Assembly (NCBI GenBank): GCA_945866285.1
Contig: CAMBHC010000174.1
Coordinates: 1-6,208 of the forward strand
Length of the DNA: 6,208 nucleotides
Direction of reading: 5' to 3'
Source of the DNA: Candidatus Sulfopaludibacter sp. SbA3
Lineage (GTDB): Bacteria > Acidobacteriota > Vicinamibacteria > Vicinamibacterales > UBA2999
Shown here: positions 1-5,472 of the stretch, in pieces
How the letters are laid out: the number at the start of each line of letters is the position of its first letter
Numbering within the stretch: the stretch's first letter is position 1
Notes under the pieces: model-generated
Told to the model about the DNA's origin: nothing
Seen by the model: only the letters and a program-made list of their open reading frames with translations
Databases searched by the model: none
Program-made: the position numbers and the translations under genes

Positions 1-19
1 ATGACAATCGCAATGCCAC

Positions 20-127
20 ATGTTCCGCAAGCGCGAGGCCGAATCGAAGCGCCCGGTCGCGCCGGCCAGTGCTCCCGCACCGCCGACCTCGGTGCAGACG
101 GTTCCCTCGGCCGAACTCCCCCGCTGA
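20..127 (+). CDS. possible short ORF or tail of an upstream gene, unresolved
   Basis: A 35-codon frame runs from ATG at 20 to TGA at 125-127. The predicted peptide is basic at its start (FRKREAESKRP) and then Ala/Pro-rich, without a membrane segment or a motif I recognise. Its third codon positions are mostly G or C, as in the real genes of the window, and its stop lies 6 bases before a strong hairpin, as expected of a true gene end. Against it: the same frame has a stop at 2-4, so it cannot simply continue leftward, and no Shine-Dalgarno motif precedes ATG 20. It could be the low-complexity tail of a longer protein broken by a frameshift, a small independent gene, or chance. A competing frame (ATG at 1-3 to TAA at 142-144) has weaker codon bias. 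No function is assigned. Confidence 0.22.
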   Translation: MFRKREAESKRPVAPASAPAPPTSVQTVPSAELPR

Positions 128-133
128 TGCCTC

Positions 134-153
134 GGCGGGACTAAAGTCCCGCC
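134..153. repeat. perfect GC-rich hairpin with CTAAAG centre
   Basis: The arms GGCGGGACT (134-142) and AGTCCCGCC (145-153) are perfect reverse complements around AA, giving a 9-bp stem (8 bp with a realistic 4-base loop). The hairpin lies 6 bases after the stop of the short frame ending at 127. The centre, CTAAAG, is shared with the hairpin at 2933-2950 although the stems differ, which suggests a dispersed palindromic element reused as a transcript end rather than a chance palindrome. Confidence 0.7.
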
Positions 154-155
154 CT

Positions 156-180
156 GCTGGCATCGAAACCAGCCCCTTTT
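156..180 (+). terminator. hairpin followed by a short T run, candidate intrinsic terminator
   Basis: GCTGG (156-160) pairs with CCAGC (169-173) around an 8-base loop, and TTTT follows at 177-180 after three C residues. The stem is short and the T tract is only four bases, so on its own this is a weak terminator. It stands directly behind the stronger hairpin at 134-153 and would separate an upstream transcript from the permease operon. It overlaps the candidate promoter. Confidence 0.35.
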
Positions 181-185
181 ACAAT
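157..185 (+). promoter_or_regulatory. candidate sigma-70-type promoter of the permease operon
   Basis: CTGGCA (157-162, 4 of 6 matches to TTGACA) and TACAAT (180-185, 5 of 6 matches to TATAAT) are separated by exactly 17 bases. Transcription would start near 192 and leave a leader of roughly 38 bases before ATG 230. No operator palindrome or CRP-like site stands out. The overlap with the hairpin and T run at 156-180 is compatible with a compact terminator-promoter junction. This is a consensus match only, and promoter consensus in the presumed phylum is poorly known. Confidence 0.35.
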
Positions 186-229
186 CTCTGACGCCCCGAG
201 TGGGCGGGACGCTGATATCATCTCGCCCC

Positions 230-2068
230 ATGCATGCTTTGTATGTGTTGCTCCCCGCGTTGTGCGTCCTGGCCATCGCGTATCGCTACTACAGCGCGTT
301 TCTGGCGACCAAGATCTTCATGCTGGATGACGCCAGGAAGACCCCAGCCCACACAAAGAACGACGGCGCCAACTATTTCCCCACGACCAAGTGGGTAATG
401 TTCGGCCACCACTTTGCTGCCATCACTGGAGCCGGCCCGCTGGTCGGCCCCATGCTGGCGGCGCAGTTCGGCTACGCGCCGGGCTTCATCTGGCTGGTCG
501 CCGGCGTGTGTCTGGCCGGTGCGGTCCACGACTCCATCGTGATGTGGGCCTCGGTGCGGCGTGGCGGACGGTCGCTGCCCGACATCGTCAGGCAGGAGAT
601 CAGCCCGTTCACGGGGTTCATCGCCTCCATTGCCATCCTGTTCATCCTGATAATCGCGATTGCCGGCCTGGGCATCACGTTCGTCAATGCCCTGTCGGAC
701 AGCCCGTGGGGTGTCTTCACCATTGCCATGACCATCCCGCTGGGCATGTTCATGGGCATGTGGATGTATGTGTGGCGCAAGGGCAAGATTCAGGAAGCCA
801 CCATCATCGGCGTGATCGGCCTGCTGCTGGCGGTGGTCGGCGGCGAACCGCTCAACCACCACGACTCGTGGCTCGGCAGCTTCTTCCGCCTCTCGCGCAC
901 CGAGATCGTCGTCGCGCTGTGCATCTACGGCTTCGCGGCCTCGATGCTGCCGGTGTGGATTCTGCTGTCGCCGCGCGGCTACCTCAGTTCGTTCACGAAG
1001 ATCGGCACCATCATCTTGCTGGCGTTCGGCGTGATCATCGTCAATCCGGAATTTCAGATGCCGGCATTCAGCGAGTTCATCGGTGGCGGCGGCCCGATTA
1101 TCCCGGGCCCGATGTTCCCGTTCTGCTTCATCACCATTGCCTGCGGCGCCATCTCGGGCTTCCATTCGCTAATCAGTTCGGGCACCACCTCGAAGATGAT
1201 CGACAAGGAAACCGACATCAGGCCCGTCGGCTACGGGGCGATGCTGGTCGAAGGCGTGGTCGGCATCATGGCGCTGATTGCCGCTTCGTCGATGGCTCCA
1301 GGCGATTACTTCGCCATCAACACGAGCCCGGCGACCTACGCCGCCATGACGTTCCAGGGACAGACGCTGCAACCGGTGCACCTAGCGGAGATCGAAGCGG
1401 CGGTCGGCGAAGTGGTGACGGGACGCACCGGTGGCGCAGTGTCACTGGCGGTCGGCATGGCGCAGATCTTCTCGAAGCTCCCCGGCATGTCGGGCCTGCT
1501 GTCGTACTGGTACCACTTCGCGATCATGTTCGAGGCGCTGTTCATCCTGACCACGATCGACTCCGGCACGCGGGTCGGGCGCCTGCTGCTCCAGGAGTTC
1601 ATGGGGAGAGCCTACAAACCGTTCGCGCAGCCCAGTAATCTGCTGGGCGGCGCCATCGCAACGGGCTTGATGGTTGCCGGATGGGGTTACTTCATCTACA
1701 CCGGCCAGATCAGTACGATCTGGCCGATGTTCGGCGTCGCCAACCAGTTGCTGGGCATGGTGGCACTGGCGGTCGGCACCAGCATCCTGATCAACATGGG
1801 CAACAAGAAGTACATCTGGGTGACCCTGGTGCCGTTCACTTTCCTTGGAACCAACACGCTCTACGGCGGGTTCCTGAACGTGCGCGATAACTACTACCCG
1901 CTCGCGATTGGCGCGAACGCGGCGCGGAACACCGAAGGCTGGATTCTCACCATCTGCACCACCGTCATGATGGTGCTGGCGGTGATTGTGCTTGGAGCGG
2001 CGGTCCAGAAGTGGGCCAGCGTGCTGAGCGGCGGTCCGGTGCCGGAAACGGCCGAGCAAAAGGGATGA
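230..2068 (+). CDS. cstA: CstA-family carbon starvation permease (peptide/pyruvate transporter)
   Basis: This is a polytopic inner-membrane protein of 612 residues with about 15 hydrophobic segments. CstA and its relative BtsT in E. coli take up pyruvate and have been linked to peptide use during starvation; the substrate here cannot be read from sequence. Family signatures are clear: TPAHTKNDGANYFPT (38-52) followed by FGHHFAAITGAGPLVGP (58-74), an AVHD motif (98-101), SGTTSKMIDKE (317-327) followed by GYGAMLVEG (334-342), and the C-terminal part with DSGTRVGRLLLQE (444-456) and IWPMFGVANQLLG (497-509). The length is close to the ~600-residue Gram-positive forms and shorter than the ~700-residue E. 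coli proteins. I chose ATG 230 because MHALYVLLP starts at the first membrane segment as in the family; GTG 200 would add ten unlikely residues. No clear Shine-Dalgarno precedes it. The stop overlaps the next gene by 4 bases. No DUF466 (YbdD/YjiX-like) partner gene follows, unlike in E. coli. Confidence 0.95.
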   Translation: MHALYVLLPALCVLAIAYRYYSAFLATKIFMLDDARKTPAHTKNDGANYFPTTKWVMFGHHFAAITGAGPLVGPMLAAQFGYAPGFIWLVAGVCLAGAVHDSIVMWASVRRGGRSLPDIVRQEISPFTGFIASIAILFILIIAIAGLGITFVNALSDSPWGVFTIAMTIPLGMFMGMWMYVWRKGKIQEATIIGVIGLLLAVVGGEPLNHHDSWLGSFFRLSRTEIVVALCIYGFAASMLPVWILLSPRGYLSSFTKIGTIILLAFGVIIVNPEFQMPAFSEFIGGGGPIIPGPMFPFCFITIACGAISGFHSLISSGTTSKMIDKETDIRPVGYGAMLVEGVVGIMALIAASSMAPGDYFAINTSPATYAAMTFQGQTLQPVHLAEIEAAVGEVVTGRTGGAVSLAVGMAQIFSKLPGMSGLLSYWYHFAIMFEALFILTTIDSGTRVGRLLLQEFMGRAYKPFAQPSNLLGGAIATGLMVAGWGYFIYTGQISTIWPMFGVANQLLGMVALAVGTSILINMGNKKYIWVTLVPFTFLGTNTLYGGFLNVRDNYYPLAIGANAARNTEGWILTICTTVMMVLAVIVLGAAVQKWASVLSGGPVPETAEQKG

Positions 2069-2928
2069 GGGTGGTGGACGCCGGCCTGAAGCTCATGGCC
2101 GGTGTGTCTCTTTACCGTATGTCCGTGTTGTTCTACCTGGTGGCCCTGGGGTGGCTGGGGTCGGCGTCCGTGGCCTCGGCGCAATACCAGCGTCCGCAGA
2201 CCGAGTCGGTCGGGGAGCAGTACCACATTGAGCTGACCTACGGCTGGTGGGACGCGTCCCCGTCACTGATCGTAAACTCCGAGTCGCTGAACATCCTCGG
2301 GAGCGACGTGGACCTGATCCAGGACCTCGGCATCGAGCAGAAGAAGCTCGGCAAGATCAACGTGGTCCTGCGTCCCGGCAAGAAACATCGCCTGCGCTTC
2401 GAACGCCTGCCAATCCACTACGAAGCCGACGCCACCGTGAAGCGGTCGTTCGTCTTCAACGGCCAGAACTTCAACGTCGGCCTGCCGGTGCAGACCGTGG
2501 CCAACTTCGACACCTACCGCTTCGGCTACGAATACGACTTCATCTATAAGCCCAAGGGCTTCTTTGGCGTGCTGTTCGACCTGAAATACACCGACGTCAA
2601 CGTCGAGCTCAACAGCCCGATCGGCGCGGAGTTCACCAAGGCCATCGCGCCGATCCCGACCATCGGCTTCGTCGGCCGGGTGTATCCGCACCGGAATCTG
2701 GCCATCAACGGCGAGTTCTCGTTGTTCCGAATGCCCGAGGGCCTGGCGACGAAGCTCGAGGGGGGCGGCACGTATACCGACTACGACTTCAACGCCACCT
2801 ACAACTTCAACCGCTACGTCGGGGCGCAGCTCGGCTACCGCAAGGTCGACATTTCCTACGACGTCGACAACGATACCGGCGCCCTGAAGTTCACGGGCCT
2901 CTACTTCGGGAGTGTGATTCGGTATTAG
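2065..2928 (+). CDS. exported protein, probable outer-membrane beta-barrel, function unknown
   Basis: The 287-residue product has an N-terminal signal peptide: basic residues (R2, K9, R18), a hydrophobic core at about 19-36, and a likely signal peptidase I site after A37-S38-A39, leaving a mature N-terminus QYQRP. The mature part is rich in alternating polar/hydrophobic and aromatic stretches typical of beta strands, for example at 107-120, 150-160, 166-182, 197-220 and 238-287. It ends in an aromatic residue (SVIRY), as many BAM-assembled barrels do. Eight or so strands are plausible; I do not recognise a named family or a ligand site. ATG 2065 is chosen because it gives the ATGA overlap with the permease stop and supplies the basic n-region. 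ATG 2119 would give a 21-residue signal peptide with no positive charge. AAAAGGG abuts the ATG too closely for a normal ribosome binding site, so translational coupling is likely. The hairpins at 2933-2983 probably end the operon. Confidence 0.75.
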   Translation: MRVVDAGLKLMAGVSLYRMSVLFYLVALGWLGSASVASAQYQRPQTESVGEQYHIELTYGWWDASPSLIVNSESLNILGSDVDLIQDLGIEQKKLGKINVVLRPGKKHRLRFERLPIHYEADATVKRSFVFNGQNFNVGLPVQTVANFDTYRFGYEYDFIYKPKGFFGVLFDLKYTDVNVELNSPIGAEFTKAIAPIPTIGFVGRVYPHRNLAINGEFSLFRMPEGLATKLEGGGTYTDYDFNATYNFNRYVGAQLGYRKVDISYDVDNDTGALKFTGLYFGSVIRY

Positions 2929-2932
2929 GAAG

Positions 2933-2950
2933 CTCCGCCTAAAGGCGGAG
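2933..2950. repeat. perfect GC-rich hairpin with CTAAAG centre (first of a pair)
   Basis: CTCCGCCT (2933-2940) and AGGCGGAG (2943-2950) are perfect reverse complements around AA. The stem can be extended by AG (2931-2932) with CT (2952-2953) if G2951 is bulged. It begins 4 bases behind the barrel gene's stop and probably acts as a transcript-end structure, although no T run follows on either strand. The centre matches the hairpin at 134-153. Confidence 0.7.
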
Positions 2951-2965
2951 GCTAGACGGTGTGGT

Positions 2966-2983
2966 GTCCGGCTTCAGCCGGAC
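2966..2983. repeat. perfect GC-rich hairpin with CTTCAG centre (second of a pair)
   Basis: GTCCGGCT (2966-2973) and AGCCGGAC (2976-2983) are perfect reverse complements around TC. The hairpin ends one base before the TAA of the leftward methyltransferase gene (2985-2987). With its partner at 2933-2950 it fills most of the 56-base convergent spacer and could terminate transcription from both sides. The centre CTTCAG differs by one base from CTTTAG, the reverse complement of the CTAAAG centre of the other two strong hairpins. Confidence 0.7.
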
Positions 2984-2984
2984 C

Positions 2985-3755
2985 TTACTGCTTGCGCGCC
3001 AAGCACATCAGCGAGCTGCCGACCGGCATGTTGACCGCCCGCAGTGCCAAGGCTTCTAACGACACTAAGGCCGTCAAGGCGGCGTTGATGGGCGCGGCGG
3101 GCACGGTGATCTCTCCCTCGCCGGCCGGCACCTGGCCATCCTTCGCCGACAGGCGGTGCCACAGGCGCACGGGCAGCATGATCGGCAGCAGGCTGGCGTG
3201 ATCGAACGTCAGCCGCTCGATCCGGAATCCACCACCCTCAACAATCATCCGCAACCGCGATGGCGTGTAACGGCGGACCTCTTCGGACAGCACGGAGTGC
3301 CGGCCATGCAGGATCTCCAGCGCCGCGACGTGAAGTAACAGCCAACCACCTGGCTTAAGCACACGCCACATCTCGGCGATGGCGTCGCGTTCCACCGCAT
3401 CCGGCAGGCACTGGAAGACGTCGAACGACGTGACGAGGTCGAACGTTTCGGTGGCAAACGGAATCTGCGCGATGCTGGCCTGGGCCACGTGGTGGCCGTG
3501 CTCGCGCGCGAACGCGGGACCAATGCCGGTGAGATCAAACCCCACCGCCCGTCCGTACGGCCGCAGCATGTCGAGATTGGAACCCGTGCCACACCCGCAG
3601 TCGAGAATGCGCGGCGCGACGACACCGGCCGTGGCCCGCGCAATCGCCGGCGACATGTACTGCCGGAATCCACGAAACCAGAAGTGCGATTGTTCGGCGC
3701 GATAGGTCAGTTCAAGTAAGCGATCCACGGCAGGTAAATACAGGTGGATCAACAT
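2985..3755 (-). CDS. class I SAM-dependent methyltransferase
   Basis: The 256-residue soluble protein has a Methyltransf_11-type Rossmann fold. Visible motifs are the SAM-binding motif I ILDCGCGTGSN (50-60), the acidic end of strand 2 in VGFDLT (71-76), PFATETFDLVTSFDVFQCLPD (motifs around 99-119) and MWRVLKPGGWLLLHV (129-143). An N-terminal HFWFRGFR segment (24-31) and a C-terminal segment with NMPVGSSLMCLARK (242-255) are seen in a subgroup of bacterial methyltransferases often found near glycosyltransferases. The substrate is not determined; glycan, lipid-linked sugar or a small molecule are all possible. The start at 3755 follows from the frame, and MLIHLYLPAVDRLLELTY leads naturally into the HFWF motif. 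No strong Shine-Dalgarno is seen. The gene is divergent from the membrane protein at 3773 with a 17-base gap. Confidence 0.88.
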   Translation of the reverse strand: MLIHLYLPAVDRLLELTYRAEQSHFWFRGFRQYMSPAIARATAGVVAPRILDCGCGTGSNLDMLRPYGRAVGFDLTGIGPAFAREHGHHVAQASIAQIPFATETFDLVTSFDVFQCLPDAVERDAIAEMWRVLKPGGWLLLHVAALEILHGRHSVLSEEVRRYTPSRLRMIVEGGGFRIERLTFDHASLLPIMLPVRLWHRLSAKDGQVPAGEGEITVPAAPINAALTALVSLEALALRAVNMPVGSSLMCLARKQ

Positions 3756-3772
3756 GTTACCATACCGACCTG
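3756..3772. promoter_or_regulatory. 17-base divergent spacer; promoters must overlap coding sequence
   Basis: Only 17 bases separate the start codons of two head-to-head genes. Weak -10-like hexamers overlap here: TACCAT (3758-3763) for the rightward gene and TATGGT on the minus strand (3764-3759) for the leftward one. Neither has a convincing -35 at 16-18 bases. If used, both transcripts would begin at or near the start codon, that is, leaderless or nearly so. Otherwise the promoters lie inside the opposite gene. Confidence 0.25.
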
Positions 3773-5437
3773 ATGCGCTTTCGAGGCTCCCGCGAGCTGG
3801 TTCTGGTGGTGCTTGGCGCAGTGCTGCTCGCCTGCCTGATGACCTATCCGCTCATCGTCGGCTTCGATCACGTCGGTCGCGTCGACAACAATGATGGGCG
3901 CTGGAGCATCTGGGTCGTGTCCTGGGTGGCGCACGCGCTGACCACCGACCCGGCACAGCTGTTCCGCGCCAACATCTTCTATCCGCACCAGGACGCACTG
4001 GCGTATTCCGAAGCGAACATCGCTGCCGGCGTGGTTGGTGTGCCGGTGTGGTTGCTCACCAAGAATCCATACGCGACTCACAACTTCGTGCTGCTGGTCT
4101 CGTTTGTGGTTTCGTTTGCCGGCGCCTACTACTTGTGCCGGTACCTGACGGGTAGCCGGCAGGCCGCGATGGTGGCTGGGGTGCTGTTCGCGTTTTGCCC
4201 GTTCGTGTTTGTCCGCTTCGCGCACATCCAGTTACTACTGGTGGGCGGCTTGCCATTCTGCATGCTGGCGTTTCATCGGCTGGTTGACCGGACGACGGTG
4301 GGCCGCGCGGTGGCGCTTGGCGCCATCCTGTGGTTGCAGGGCCTGGCGTGCGCCTACTACGGCATCTTTGGCGGCATGGCGGTCGGCATCAGCAGCATCG
4401 TCATTGCCATCACGCGTGGCCGCTGGCGCGAGTGGCGATACTGGGCAGCAATCGGTGGAGCGGCCGTCGTATCGATTGCACTCACGGCCCCGTTCTTCCT
4501 GCCCTACATCACGCTGCAGCGCGAAACCGGATTCGCGCGCACGCTCGAGGGCGCCCAGACGTATTCGGCGAACTGGGCGGCCTGGACGGCGTCGGGGGCC
4601 TGGGCCCATCGCTGGGCGCTCGATCCCAGCCGCAGCGAAGTGCTGTTCCCTGGTGCCGTCGCGCTCGTGCTCGGTCTGGCTGGCGCGTTTGTCGGGTGGC
4701 AGCTGACCACGGCCGCCGCTCAACGCGCGGCCACGACCGAAACGCGACTCGATCGCGGCGTCGTGCTGTCGTACATCATCACTGGCCTGGTGTCGTTCTG
4801 GATCACCTTTGGTCCAAAGGCCGGGTTGTACTCGGTGCTCTACGCCACGGTGCCGGTGTTTTCGTTCCTTCGCGCGCCGGGTCGCACCGGCATCGTGGTC
4901 GCGTTGTGCCTGACCGTCCTCGCCTCGATCGCCATTGCCCGGCTGCTCGAGCGCCGGCGGCATGCGGGGTGGATGGCGGCGGGGCTGATGATTGTGGCGG
5001 TGGCCGACCTGGTCCAGGCGCCGATCGGGCTGCGCGAAGCGCCACCTACACCCTCGGCGTATCAGGAGTTAGCGCGCCTGCCGGTGGCGCCGGTCGCGGT
5101 CTTCCCTTACTGGGCCAACAACCTCAACTACCATGGCCACGCCGAATACATGCTGGCGTCAACGGCGCACTGGCAGCCACTGATCAACGGCTACAGCGAC
5201 CACATCCCGCAGGACTTCCGCGACAACAGCCTGATCTTGCGCGGCTTCCCCACCCTGGAATCATTCGCCGTGCTCGAGCGCCTCGGCGCCAGGTATGTCG
5301 TGTTCCACCTGGGGCGCTATGCCGGTCCCTCTCACGAAGAAGTGCTCGGCAAGATTGAGGCTTTCGCGAATTACCTCAGGCCGATCGACAAAACCGGCGA
5401 CGTCTGGCTGTTTGAAATCGTCGGCTGGCCACGCTAG
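3773..5437 (+). CDS. polytopic membrane protein with GT-C glycosyltransferase-like architecture
   Basis: The 554-residue protein starts with a short basic stretch (MRFRGSR) and a membrane segment at about 9-30. A hydrophilic loop follows with D38, D41 and W44, and then NIFYPHQDALAYSE (67-80). Roughly ten further hydrophobic segments lie at about 81-415. A soluble C-terminal domain follows at about 421-554, with VFPYWANN (443-450), INGYSD (471-476) and LGARYVVFHLGRY (504-516). This layout (early acidic loop, many helices, alpha/beta tail) is typical of YfhO/RgtA-like GT-C proteins that transfer sugars from lipid carriers on the outer face of the inner membrane. No catalytic assignment can be proven, and databases often leave this group as hypothetical. 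ATG 3773 is the only plausible start before the first helix; no Shine-Dalgarno is visible. The divergent methyltransferase suggests, but does not show, a common glycan or lipid role. Confidence 0.78.
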   Translation: MRFRGSRELVLVVLGAVLLACLMTYPLIVGFDHVGRVDNNDGRWSIWVVSWVAHALTTDPAQLFRANIFYPHQDALAYSEANIAAGVVGVPVWLLTKNPYATHNFVLLVSFVVSFAGAYYLCRYLTGSRQAAMVAGVLFAFCPFVFVRFAHIQLLLVGGLPFCMLAFHRLVDRTTVGRAVALGAILWLQGLACAYYGIFGGMAVGISSIVIAITRGRWREWRYWAAIGGAAVVSIALTAPFFLPYITLQRETGFARTLEGAQTYSANWAAWTASGAWAHRWALDPSRSEVLFPGAVALVLGLAGAFVGWQLTTAAAQRAATTETRLDRGVVLSYIITGLVSFWITFGPKAGLYSVLYATVPVFSFLRAPGRTGIVVALCLTVLASIAIARLLERRRHAGWMAAGLMIVAVADLVQAPIGLREAPPTPSAYQELARLPVAPVAVFPYWANNLNYHGHAEYMLASTAHWQPLINGYSDHIPQDFRDNSLILRGFPTLESFAVLERLGARYVVFHLGRYAGPSHEEVLGKIEAFANYLRPIDKTGDVWLFEIVGWPR

Positions 5438-5472
5438 CAGCCTGTCTCCGTAATCGGCGTTGCATCTGCGGC
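5438..5472. other. convergent spacer without a clear terminator
   Basis: Thirty-five bases lie between the stop of the rightward membrane protein gene and the stop of the leftward aminotransferase gene. The best inverted repeat I find is only CCG-TAAT-CGG (5448-5457), and there is no T run. Unlike the other convergent junction in this window, it carries no strong hairpin, so either read-through or factor-dependent termination is likely. Confidence 0.5.

Noticed and set aside
200..229. GTG at 200 as start of the permease, and ATG-lacking extension of the barrel protein back to 2011
   Set aside because: GTG 200 adds ten residues before the family's usual N-terminus. The 2011 start lies well inside the permease gene and adds an Arg-rich stretch before the signal peptide; ATG 230 and ATG 2065 fit better.
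218..1165. 315-codon antisense frame opposite the permease gene
   Set aside because: The product is an implausible string of charged residues, Gln and His without hydrophobic core. It is the mirror image of a GC-biased membrane-protein gene with strong family motifs on the + strand.
4330..5358. 342-codon + strand frame inside the GT-C-like gene
   Set aside because: It is Arg/Ala/Gly/Pro-rich, has no domain motifs, and overlaps entirely a frame with clear membrane segments and the correct codon bias; it is an off-frame shadow.
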